Assembly: GCA_019448385.1 (NCBI GenBank)
Contig: JAGTXO010000061.1
Coordinates: 62,001 to 126,000, forward strand
Reading direction: 5' to 3'
From: Diacronema lutheri
Taxonomy: Eukaryota; Haptophyta; Pavlovophyceae; Pavlovales; Pavlovaceae
DNA length: 64,000 nucleotides
Positions 8,994-18,400 of this stretch are shown here, one piece after another. The position numbers and the translations under genes are program-made. How positions within the stretch are numbered: position 1 is the first letter of the stretch; the number at the start of each line of letters is the position of its first letter. Under the pieces are notes generated by a model. The model was not told the origin of the DNA and ran no database searches. It was given only the letters and a program-made list of their open reading frames with translations.

Positions 8994-10186
8994 TCACCTC
9001 GTCAAGCCGGCATGCGCCGGGCGCCCTCTCCTCCCGGCCGTGCCGCACACCATCGTCGCGTCCGTGCCGTACCCGCCCACGTTCCAGCACTGCCGCTGCC
9101 CGTGCTCGCTCATGTAGCACACCTCGAGAGGCGCGCGTCGCCGGCCCGCACGCGATGCCCACCAGCCGATCGCCCTCCGCGCACGCGCCATCGCCGCTGC
9201 TCGGCTCGACGCGCGCGCGCGCGAGCGCGCATGCCGCGAGTGACGTCTCGCCGCCCTGACACTGCACCTCAGACAGAGCGACGTGCTCCGAGAAGGCCGG
9301 GGCGTGCGCGTACGCGTCCTGCACGTACTCCTGCGGGCGCGCGTGCGAGAGGCAGGTTTGGGCGTGGCGCGAGCGCGCGCGCGCGCGCGCGAGCCGGCGA
9401 CGCAGGCGGGCCTGGGCGCGCGAGGCGGCGGCGGAGCGCGTACGCAGCCGAGTTGCGCGCAGACAACGTTGGCCGCGCGCTCCGCAAAGCCGCTCTCGCA
9501 CACCGCGCCCCGCCGGTCTGCGGCGAAGACCTCGAGCGAGCCGCGCGGGTAGTTTGAGAGCCGGACGTCGCCTTCGCGCGGCTCGGCGCGCTCAGACAAC
9601 TGAGCGCCGAATCGATGCGCATCGCGTCGCGCGGCGCGCGCGCGATCGGATGATCGAAGCGGCGGCGGTGAGTGGCGAGGGCGGGCAGGGCGATGCGCGG
9701 CGAGCGGTCGCGCGCACGGGCACGGACGGCTCGCGACGGCGGGCGGCAGGCAGGTGACAGCGCCCACTCGGAACGCGCGGCAGCGCGCGCGCATGCGCGC
9801 GTGGTGCGCACGGGCGCGCGCGCACCTGGTCGATGCAGCTGGAGAGCTGCGCTTGCACCTCGTGCTGCGCGGCCGAGCCGAGGCGAGCCTCGCCGACGCG
9901 GCGTACCGCGCCGACCGTCGCCGCGCCGACGGACCGACGGAGCTCTCGCACAGGGTACGCGCGCGGTTCGCCCGGAAGCTTCGCCGCTCCTCGTGGCCGT
10001 CGATGACCTTGTCGGCCGCAAGAAGCAGCTGCTCCCGCCGCTCGCGCGCGCCACCGACGGCGTTCAACCACCCACGCCAGCGCCGGCGGCGGGCGCGGAC
10101 GCGGACGCGAGCGCACGCACGGGCGCGCTAGCGGCGCTGGAGGCCGCGGCGACGTGCGCGCTCGCCACGCCAGACGAGGTGCTCAT
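8994..10186 (-). CDS. SRCR-domain protein gene, copy A (spliced)
   Basis: Encodes a scavenger receptor cysteine-rich domain, a fold typical of secreted or surface receptors. The domain is built from exon 9444-9599 (VRLSNYPRGSLEVFAADRRG, AVCESGF, ANVVCAQLGC) and an exon starting at 9330 (EYVQDAYAHAPAFSEHVALS, VQCQGGETSLAACALARA, GACAEGDRLVGIAC), giving six cysteines in family order. The intron between them, 9331-9443, is GTACGC..GCAG and holds a (GC)n run. An upstream exon ending SAAQHEVQAQLSSCIDQ joins through intron 9600-9825 (GTGCGC..TCAG), phase 0. The proposed start is ATG 10186-10184 (MSTSSGVASAHV), which is tentative. The 3' end is also uncertain; CYMSEHGQRQCWNVGGYGT follows in another frame, implying another intron. 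Divergent from ATPase A, 262 bp away. Confidence 0.6.
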
Positions 10187-10448
10187 CGACGACCGATTCG
10201 ACGGCCGCCTCGTCCGCGCCTCCGAGCTGCCTCCGCCGGGGCACGCGGACGGCGGCGGCGCCCCACGGCTCCGCTACCCGCGCGCCGGCGCGATGGCGGC
10301 CGTGCTCTGCGCGGCCGGCGCGGGCGAGCGCGCGAGCAGGCGCGCGGCCGGTGTGGACGGCCGCGCCTGACCGTGAGGTGACGCGCCACGCGAAGTGCCT
10401 CCATCCCAAAGGGTTGGAAGGGAGCCCGGGAGAGCCCGAGTACAACCG
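10187..10448. promoter_or_regulatory. Shared intergenic region between SRCR and ATPase genes (unit 1)
   Basis: 262 bp separate the proposed SRCR start from the ATPase ATG. The same spacing recurs in all six complete units, so both genes are expected to be driven from this segment. No TATA box is seen. An antisense frame through it stays open, so a coding role for part of it cannot be excluded. Confidence 0.35.
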
Positions 10449-11972
10449 ATGCTGGTGCGGCGGAGTGCGGCGGCGGCTGCGGCGGTCACGGGGCGCACGT
10501 CCGAGCGCACGGCCAGTGTCTCGCGGCTCGTTGCCGCTCGCACGATCGCGGAGACCAAGCTCAACACGCCGCGTGTGGGCACGGGAGCGGCAGGCGCCGA
10601 TGCAGGCGGCGAGCAGATCAGGCCGCTCTGGCCGGCGGCGGCGAACGCGGACGGCGCGACGGCGGACGGCGCGGCGCCCGTGCGCACGGATACGCTCGAG
10701 CAGCTGCGCGTCCACGCCGGACCGTGGCTGACGCCGACGCCATCGCCGACGCCGACGCCCAAGTCGATGCCCAAGTCGGGAGAGCGCCCGCCGCAGCCGC
10801 CGCAGCCGTCGAGCGCGCAAAAGCCGTTGCCCGGTGGCGACGGCGACGGTGGCAGCGCTGGCGGCGGCAGCTTCTACAGCCGCATCACGTCGTCGCCGTT
10901 TGGGGCTGCGGTAGCGGCTGTGGGTGTCGCAGTGGCGCTCGAGGTCTTCACGCCCGCGTTTGACGAGCCGCTCTTTGCGTTCTGGCTGCTGCGCTCGACC
11001 GGCCCCGCGGAGAAGGCCACGTGGGTCTCGCGCGAGGCCGTCGAGGAGCACTTTGATGCCTACATGCGCGCTCCGCCCGGCACCGTTTGCATCGTCGCCG
11101 GCCCGAAAGGGACGGGCAAGTCGTGCGCCGCAGTGCACGCGGTGCTCGGCAAGCGCGGCGTGGCGTACGTTGACATCGCCAAGGGCGAGCACCTCATCAG
11201 CAAGCTGCTCCCCGCCGTTGGCATGCCCCGCCTCGCGCGCCACGCGGAGGTTGATCGGCCGCAGCTCGCGCGCATGTGCGAGGCCGCGGCTTCGTGGCGC
11301 CGCTGGTGGACGGGCGACAAGGACTGGCTGCCAACTTTTGTCGTCGAGGTCGAGCGGACGACGGAGCCCGGCCTCGTCAAGGAGGCGGTGCAGACCCTCA
11401 AGTACCTCGCGCACGACGCGCGCGCGTGCCGCGCCATCCTCGTGCTGAGCGACGCCAGCGCCGCGCTCGGGCTCGACCCCGACCCAGAGCGGCGCAAGGT
11501 CCTCTGGCTCGGCGACTTCTCGCGCGCCGAGGCGGACGCGTACCTCGACGCGTCCAATGTGCTCGTCGGCGCGCGTGAGCTGCGCGAGGCGGCGTTCGGC
11601 GTGACGACGCGGCCGGCCGCCCTCCAACGTCTCTGCGCCGAGCTGTCCGCAGCGCCGGCCGAGTCGAGCGCGCCGATCGTGCGCAGCTTTGTCGAGGCCA
11701 AGCGGGCGGAGGCAACAGAGCGCGTGGGTCAGCTGCTCAAGCGCGATGACTCCGATAAGAACCCGGAGATGGGGCTGCACTTCCGCCACCTCCTCAAGGA
11801 CATGGTCAAGAACGGCGGCTCGCTACCCTCGATGAAGGCGCCCTACATGATGCCACCCGAGGACGCGGCGCCGCATTTCAAGAAGCACGAGGCGATCATG
11901 TACGACCTCACCACGTACGAGTACCGCTTCAACACTCCGGCGGACATGCACGCAGCGGCAAAGCTGTGCTGA
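10449..11972 (+). CDS. P-loop (STAND/archaeal-ATPase-like) membrane-associated ATPase, copy A
   Basis: 507 aa from ATG 10449. The N terminus (MLVRRSAAAAAAVTGRTSER) is basic and Ala/Ser-rich, like a mitochondrial presequence. A Pro/Gly-rich linker follows (residues ~95-140), then one hydrophobic stretch at ~151-166 (FGAAVAAVGVAVALEV). The NTPase core has Walker A GPKGTGKS (218-225), a Walker B-like strand LPTFVVEVE (~294-302) and a sensor-type strand AILVLSDAS (~329-337). The tail ends HEAIMYDLTTYEYRFNTP. The layout resembles single P-loop ATPases of the STAND/Arch_ATPase group; I cannot name an orthologue. The ATPase domain is intact by eye. Variants in this copy are CEAAASWRRWWTGDKDW, EPGLVKEAVQ and tail EATERVGQLLKRDDSDK. 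Confidence 0.7.
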   Translation: MLVRRSAAAAAAVTGRTSERTASVSRLVAARTIAETKLNTPRVGTGAAGADAGGEQIRPLWPAAANADGATADGAAPVRTDTLEQLRVHAGPWLTPTPSPTPTPKSMPKSGERPPQPPQPSSAQKPLPGGDGDGGSAGGGSFYSRITSSPFGAAVAAVGVAVALEVFTPAFDEPLFAFWLLRSTGPAEKATWVSREAVEEHFDAYMRAPPGTVCIVAGPKGTGKSCAAVHAVLGKRGVAYVDIAKGEHLISKLLPAVGMPRLARHAEVDRPQLARMCEAAASWRRWWTGDKDWLPTFVVEVERTTEPGLVKEAVQTLKYLAHDARACRAILVLSDASAALGLDPDPERRKVLWLGDFSRAEADAYLDASNVLVGARELREAAFGVTTRPAALQRLCAELSAAPAESSAPIVRSFVEAKRAEATERVGQLLKRDDSDKNPEMGLHFRHLLKDMVKNGGSLPSMKAPYMMPPEDAAPHFKKHEAIMYDLTTYEYRFNTPADMHAAAKLC

Positions 11973-12248
11973 GCAGTGGGCGCATCGCGCCTGCACGTGT
12001 GCACTTGCACATCTTTCCATCGCCCGCGCGTCAGTTTGAATTCAGTAGAGAGGCGTAGGTCTTGTCACTCAGTCCATATGACTCCGTCAAGTCTCAAGAC
12101 TGTCTGACAGACTCAGTCCGTGTCAGGCACTGATGAGTGACTGATGAGTGACTCTGAGGCAGAGACAGGAATGCCAACCCAGGGTTGGGCCGAGGGCGCC
12201 AAGCGCGCGCGGCGGATGCCTGTTCTGACCGGACCCACCGCAGCGCGA

Positions 12249-13441
12249 TCACCTCGTCAAGCCGGCATGCGCCGGGCGCCCTCTCCTCCCGGCCGTGCCG
12301 CACACCATCGTCGCGTCCGTGCCGTACCCGCCCACGTTCCAGCACTGCCGCTGCCCGTGCTCGCTCATGTAGCACACCTCGAGAGGCGCGCGTCGCCGGC
12401 CCGCACGCGATGCCCACCAGCCGATCGCCCTCCGCGCACGCGCCATCGCCGCTGCTCGGCTCGACGCGCGCGCGCGCGAGCGCGCATGCCGCGAGTGACG
12501 TCTCGCCGCCCTGACACTGCACCTCAGACAGAGCGACGTGCTCCGAGAAGGCCGGGGCGTGCGCGTACGCGTCCTGCACGTACTCCTGCGGGCGCGCGTG
12601 CGAGAGGCAGGTTTGGGCGTGGCGCGAGCGCGCGCGCGCGCGCGCGAGCCGGCGACGCAGGCGGGCCTGGGCGCGCGAGGCGGCGGCGGAGCGCGTACGC
12701 AGCCGAGTTGCGCGCAGACAACGTTGGCCGCGCGCTCCGCAAAGCCGCTCTCGCACACCGCGCCCCGCCGGTCTGCGGCGAAGACCTCGAGCGAGCCGCG
12801 CGGGTAGTTTGAGAGCCGGACGTCGCCTTCGCGCGGCTCGGCGCGCTCAGACAACTGAGCGCCGAATCGATGCGCATCGCGTCGCGCGGCGCGCGCGCGA
12901 TCGGATGATCGAAGCGGCGGCGGTGAGTGGCGAGGGCGGGCAGGGCGATGCGCGGCGAGCGGTCGCGCGCACGGGCACGGACGGCTCGCGACGGCGGGCG
13001 GCAGGCAGGTGACAGCGCCCACTCGGAACGCGCGGCAGCGCGCGCGCATGCGCGCGTGGTGCGCACGGGCGCGCGCGCACCTGGTCGATGCAGCTGGAGA
13101 GCTGCGCTTGCACCTCGTGCTGCGCGGCCGAGCCGAGGCGAGCCTCGCCGACGCGGCGTACCGCGCCGACCGTCGCCGCGCCGACGGACCGACGGAGCTC
13201 TCGCACAGGGTACGCGCGCGGCTCGCCCGGAAGCTTCGCCGCTCCTCGTGGCCGTCGATGACCTTGTCGGCCGCAAGAAGCAGCTGCTCCCGCCGCTCGC
13301 GCGCGCCACCGACGGCGTTCAACCACCCACGCCAGCGCCGGCGGCGGGCGCGGACGCGGACGCGAGCGCACGCACGGGCGCGCTAGCGGCGCTGGAGGCC
13401 GCGGCGACGTGCGCGCTCGCCACGCCAGACGAGGTGCTCAT
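12249..13441 (-). CDS. SRCR-domain protein gene, copy B (spliced)
   Basis: Near-identical to copy A. The domain exons are 12699-12854 and the one starting at 12585, with the same GTACGC donor and GCAG acceptor around intron 12586-12698. The residue at the end of the first domain exon is Cys (QLGC), as in copy A and unlike copies C, D, G and H (QLGY). The proposed ATG is 13441-13439. The 6-bp loss (ggccgc) that marks this unit lies at about 13457, just outside the start, in the shared intergenic region. Confidence 0.6.
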
Positions 13442-13697
13442 CGACGACCGATTCGACCTCGTCCGCGCCTCCGAGCTGCCTCCGCCGGGGCACGCGGACG
13501 GCGGCGGCGCCCCACGGCTCCGCTACCCGCGCGCCGGCGCGATGGCGGCCGTGCTCTGCGCGGCCGGCGCGGGCGAGCGCGCGAGCAGGCGCGCGGCCGG
13601 TGTGGACGGCCGCGCCTGACCGTGAGGTGACGCGCCACGCGAAGTGCCTCCATCCCAAAGGGTTGGAAGGGAGCCCGGGAGAGCCCGAGTACAACCG

Positions 13698-15221
13698 ATG
13701 CTGGTGCGGCGGAGTGCGGCGGCGGCTGCGGCGGTCACGGGGCGCACGTCCAAGCGCACGGCCAGTGTCTCGCGGCTCGTTGCCGCTCGCACGATCGCGG
13801 AGACCAAGCTCAACGCGCCGCGTGTGGGCACGGGAGCGGCAGGCGCCGGTGCTGGCGGCGAGCAGATCAGGCCGCTCTGGCCGGCGGCGGCGAACGCGGA
13901 CGGCGCGACGGCGGACGGCGCGGCGCCCGTGCGCACGGATACGCTCGAGCAGCTGCGCGTCCACGCCGGACCGTGGCTGACGCCGACGCCATCGCCGACG
14001 CCGATGCCCAAGTCGATGCCCAAGTCGGGAGAGCGCCCGCCGCAGCCGCCGCAGCCGTCGAGCGCGCAAAAGCCGTTGCCCGGTGGCGACGGCGACGGTG
14101 GCAGCGCTGGCGGCGGCAGCTTCTACAGCCGCATCACGTCGTCGCCGTTTGAAGCTGCGGCCGCGGCTGTTGGCGTCGCAGTGGCGCTCGAGGTCTTCAC
14201 GCCCGCGTTTGACGAGCCGCTCTTTGCGTTCTGGCTGCTGCGCTCGACCGGCCCCGCGGAGAAGGCCACGTGGGTCTCGCGCGAGGCGGTCGAGGAGCAC
14301 TTTGATGCCTACCTGCGCGCTCCGCCCGGCACCGTTTGCATTGTTGCCGGCCCGAAAGGGACGGGCAAGTCGTGCGCCGCAGTGCACGCGGTGCTCGGCA
14401 AGCGCGGCGTGGCGTACGTTGACATCGCCAAGGGCGAGCACCTCATCAGCAAGCTGCTCCCCGCCGTTGGCATGCCCCGCCTCGCGCGCCACGCGGAGGT
14501 TGATCGGCCGCAGCTCGCGCGCATGTGCGAGGCCGCGGCTTCGTGGCGCCGCTGGTGGACGGGCGACAAGGACTGGCTGCCCACCTTCGTCGTCGAGGTC
14601 GAGCGGACGACGGACCCCGGCCTCGTCAAAGACGCGGTGCAGACGCTCAAGTACCTCGCGCACGACGCGCGCGCGTGCCGCGCCATCCTCGTGCTGAGCG
14701 ACGCCAGCGCCGCGCTCGGGCTTGACCCCGACCCAGAGCGGCGCAAGGTCCTCTGGCTCGGCGACTTCTTGCGCGCCGAGGCGGACGCGTACCTCCACGC
14801 GTCCAATGTGCTCGTCGGCGCGCGTGAGCTGCGCGAGGCGGTGTTCGGCGTGACGACGCGGCCGGCCGCCCTCCAACGCCTCTGCGCCGAGCTGTCCGCA
14901 GCGCCGGCCGAGTCGAGCGCGCCGATCGTGCGCAGCTTTGTCGAGGCCAAGCGCGCGGAGGCGGAGAGCCGCGTCGAAGACCTGCTCATGCGCGACGACT
15001 CCGAGAAGAACCAGAAGAAGGGGCTGCACTTCCGCCACCTCCTCAAGGACATGGTCAAGAACGGCGGCTCGCTACCCTCGATGAAGGCGCCCTACATGAT
15101 GCCACCCGAGGACGCGGCGCCGCATTTCAAGAAGCACGAGGCGATCATGTACGACCTCACCACGTACGAGTACCGCTTCAACACTCCGGCGGACATGCAC
15201 GCAGCGGCAAAGCTGTGCTGA
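13698..15221 (+). CDS. P-loop ATPase, copy B
   Basis: 507 aa, same domain order as copy A with Walker A GPKGTGKS. It differs as a mosaic: the middle is type 1 (CEAAASWRRWWTGDKDW), the following block is DPGLVKDAVQ, and the tail is the ESRVEDLLMRDDSEKNQKK type also found in copy H. A private change gives YLHASNV where others have YLDASNV. An SRCR gene lies head to head upstream. Downstream is the X block that marks the array border. Confidence 0.7.
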   Translation: MLVRRSAAAAAAVTGRTSKRTASVSRLVAARTIAETKLNAPRVGTGAAGAGAGGEQIRPLWPAAANADGATADGAAPVRTDTLEQLRVHAGPWLTPTPSPTPMPKSMPKSGERPPQPPQPSSAQKPLPGGDGDGGSAGGGSFYSRITSSPFEAAAAAVGVAVALEVFTPAFDEPLFAFWLLRSTGPAEKATWVSREAVEEHFDAYLRAPPGTVCIVAGPKGTGKSCAAVHAVLGKRGVAYVDIAKGEHLISKLLPAVGMPRLARHAEVDRPQLARMCEAAASWRRWWTGDKDWLPTFVVEVERTTDPGLVKDAVQTLKYLAHDARACRAILVLSDASAALGLDPDPERRKVLWLGDFLRAEADAYLHASNVLVGARELREAVFGVTTRPAALQRLCAELSAAPAESSAPIVRSFVEAKRAEAESRVEDLLMRDDSEKNQKKGLHFRHLLKDMVKNGGSLPSMKAPYMMPPEDAAPHFKKHEAIMYDLTTYEYRFNTPADMHAAAKLC

Positions 15222-15435
15222 GCAGTGGGCGCATCCCGCCTGCACGTGTGCACATGCACAACTTTCCCTCGCCCACGCGTCAGTTTGAATTTAGAATTCA
15301 AACGGCCCCCAAGGAGGACGGGCCGCCTGTTCACAAGTTCAGGAGCGTCCCACAATGGCGGAAAGCGTTGGACCCTCTGCGAGAACTACGTCATCTACGT
15401 CTGGCGGAAAGCGTTCTCGCAGAGTGAGAGGTATA
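15222..15435 (+). repeat. X block, left copy (array border inverted repeat)
   Basis: About 214 bp following ATPase B are the reverse complement of 29215-29428 following ATPase C, nearly base for base. Inside is a 12-bp stem, ctctgcgagaac with gttctcgcagag, and the repeated word ggcggaaagcgtt. The last shared bases here are gagaggtata; at the other copy the first are tatacctctc. The two arms would therefore meet at a perfect palindromic joint if the 13.8 kb between them were absent. Confidence 0.75.
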
Positions 15436-18400
15436 TGAAACGGCTGCCGATTTGCCGACGACGCGTCGCTCGCGCTCGGCGACCGCCGCGGCCTCGGCCG
15501 CGCGCGGCCGCCGGGCTCATCGTGTCCTCGCCGCTCTGACGACTTCGAAAACTGCTTAACCGCTGGGGCCTTTGCGACGGAGGGCGGCGCGGCGTGCGCG
15601 CGCGACGGCAACGGCGGCGCGGTGACGTGCGTGACACCACGACTAACAAGAAGCTTTATCCGGCAGGGAAGGGAGTCCAAAGGCCGCGACGTCGTGCTGA
15701 GGCCGACGACCCCCCTGCCGAACCCCCTCTTGCTCGTCCACTTTACCGCGAATGGCGACCGCGCTCCTGCCCTCGCGCGATGCTGACGTCTACCTCGTCC
15801 CGGTGGACGGCGCCGCCGGCGCGGCCCTCGCCCTCGTCGCCGGCTCCGCCTCGCTTTCCGCCTTCTCCCTCGACACGTGCCTCTTGCGCTTCTCTCCTCT
15901 CGACCCAATGCCTCATGCCTCGCTCCTGCACGCTCTCGGCCTCGAGCTGACGCATGACGCGCGGATGAGCGCTTTCTCGTGGCTCTGCGAGCGCTACCCC
16001 GGCCCCGCACCTGCACTCCTCGAGATGGCGGTCGCCGGGTTCTCGCTGGTTCGCGACACCGCTCCCTTCGCCCTCGACGCCTCTGCTGTCGCGCAGCGTG
16101 TGGTCTCCGTCGACGGCTCGCCCTTGCCGCCCGGCTCGCCGGAAGCCTTCGCCGCGCAGCTCACGGTCGGCGCCCTTGCTGCCCTCGACGACCATATCGC
16201 CGTCGTCGCCGTCCGCTCGGCTCTCTCGTCCTGCGCTACGACCGAGTACACCGACGAGGGCGCCTTCTCTTTCTGTTTTCCCCTGGCGGACCTCGCCGGC
16301 GTCGGCGACATCCTCCGCGCGCCACGCGCACGGCCGGGTTTCCCCACCGCGGCGTCGTATCTCACTGCCGCCCTTGCCCAAGTCGACCGCTTTGTCCCCG
16401 TGCTCCGCTCGCCCTCCGACCTCGCGGCGCTCGCGGACAGCCTCCTCGCCGGCGACGGCGCGCGCGACGATTTCCTCTCGCGCCACGCGGTCTTCGCTAT
16501 CGCGCACTGCCCAACTCTCGCCGCGGCCCTCCTCGCCGACGGCGCCGGCGCCCGTCGCCTCGCTCTGCGCGGCCTGCGGTCCATCCTCGCCGATCTCGGA
16601 CTGCAGCCTCCCTCCCATTCGGACGGCGGCCACGTCCTTCAAGTGGCGGACGCGAAGTTCGCGGCCACCGTCCACGGCCTGGCCCCGGCCTCCGGCAAGG
16701 CGCTCGTGGAGCAGCTCTCCTGCCGGCTGCTCGACATGTCTGCCGGAGCGCCTCGCGCTTCCGACGTTCCTGCTCCCACGCACGTCATGCTCGCGTCGCC
16801 CGGCTGGCGCCAGCTCACCGACAGCCTCGCCGCGGACCCCGCCGCCGCCGTTCCCATCCTCCTCGACTCTGGCCTCGTCTCCGTTCGGAAGCGCATGGCC
16901 TCTGGCAAGCTTCGCTCCGGCCAGGACCCTGTGCACCTCGCCGCGCGCGCCTCACACTGCCTCCTTCCTAACGCGCTCTCCCCGATGCTGCGCCGGAACG
17001 CGCACGTGTCAGTGCCGCTCTCCGCGAGCACCGACCTCACCGCCGCCGACTGCTCCGCGTTCCTCCTGGGCGATCGCTCGCTCTTCTCTAGCTTCCTGTC
17101 CCTCGCCAAGCCCCTCCTCGCGCTCAACATCCTCCTTCCCTCGGAAGTTGACGCCGCTTCGGAGTCCTTTTTCTCCGCCCACGGCACGCACCTCGTCTCG
17201 CGCGTCGACACGTGCATGCGCGAGCTCTTCGCCGCGCTGCACTACGAGGCCTGGTCAGGCTTCTGCGCGGACGTCCTCAACCTCATGCACACTGCCATGC
17301 GGCTCCCCGGCGTCGGCACTGGTGTCTCTAAGTTCGTCTTCGACTCCTTCTCCGAGCTCTCACACGCGGTCGCCACGTCGCTCACGTTAGAGTCTGCTGA
17401 CGCGAAGATCACCGCCACGTTCGGCGGCCCTGGCGCGACTCGGCGCCTCGTGGAGCTCAACTCGACAATCGCGCTCGCCCGCGCCGTCCAAGAGACCGGC
17501 CTGACGCTAACGCTCGGCCCCTCCCCCGCCGCCAGCGCCGCAGCTTCTTCCGGCCAGCAGGCTCTCGGCCGCCGACGAGCGCGGCCACTACCGCGCTCTC
17601 TCACCAAGCACCGCCCGGTGGTCGTCCGCCGCCGCCTTTCGCGCCGCCCTCCGCCGCCGGTCCGGCGGCGCGCAACGGGCCTATCTCGCTGCGCCCGCGC
17701 GCGAACGGCACAGTCAACTTCGGGCGCACCGTGTTCGACATGGCCGCGACCGTGGACTTGCTGGGCCGCCGCGTCGACGAAATATGCTTCCCGGTACTTC
17801 TCGCGCAGCGCGCGACCGCGTGCCCTACGCCGACTGCGCCGGGCCACGAGCACGCGCGCAGCTCGGCGCACGTTTTCCCGCCGGGCTTCGTGCCGACGCG
17901 TCTGTCGACGGCGCCCAAGCGCCCCCGGCTGTTCGCTGCGGGTCCGCGCGACGGCCTCGCACCTCCGGCAGGCCAGGGAAACGGGCCGGCGCCCCTGTCG
18001 TAATCGCACAGGGGCGCGCCCTCCGCGCCACGCCATTCGTCTGGCTCGCTCCGGGCGTCGGGGCCGGCGCGGTCCTGGTCGTGGCGCACGGCGCCGACTA
18101 CGCCGCCAGCCCAGACGACGCCCTGCCCGGCTTTGCGGGCGCGCTCCCTCGCAACCTCGCCCTGAAATGGGCACAGGCCGCTGGCGACGCGCTCCTCGGC
18201 ATGCATGCGCGCGCTACCTGGGCGGCCACGCCCGTGCATGGGACCCTCGTGCACGCATTATTTTGCGCGACGCTCGCCCCCCTTCTGCGCGGTGCGCTCT
18301 GGCGGGCGGCAACCGCGGCGCCGCCGCACGTCCGCGAGGCCCTCGACTCGGCGTCGCGCTCGCGCGCCATTTTCGCCAGCCGCGCGGGCCTCGTTCCTGC

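Larger units (their letters stand above)
8897..15435 (+). repeat. Array I: two tandem SRCR/ATPase units, plus orientation
   Basis: Two ~3.25-kb units in direct tandem; equivalent points are 3255 bp apart at the left and 3249 bp in the ATPase because unit 2 lacks 6 bp near 13457. Each unit carries an SRCR gene on the minus strand and an ATPase gene on the plus strand, head to head. A linker (about 11973-12180) with the palindrome gtctgacagac and the repeated word gatgagtgact joins unit 1 to unit 2. The left edge (8899-8925) is the reverse complement of sequence at 54943-54969 at the edge of array III. The right edge is the X block shared in inverted orientation with array II. Confidence 0.85.

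Noticed and set aside
9672-10370. Plus-strand frame upstream of ATPase A (PLLVAVDDLVGRKKQLLPPL and on), repeated in every unit
   Set aside because: Acidic and somewhat gene-like, but the opposite strand carries SRCR exons with phase-correct introns over part of it, and one unit lacks 22 bp (not a multiple of 3) inside it. Not annotated as a gene.
10128-11789. Long minus-strand frames antisense to each ATPase (about 550-630 codons)
   Set aside because: They are Arg/His/Leu-rich with no recognisable domain, and lie exactly opposite the conserved ATPase with Walker A and B. They are treated as shadow frames.
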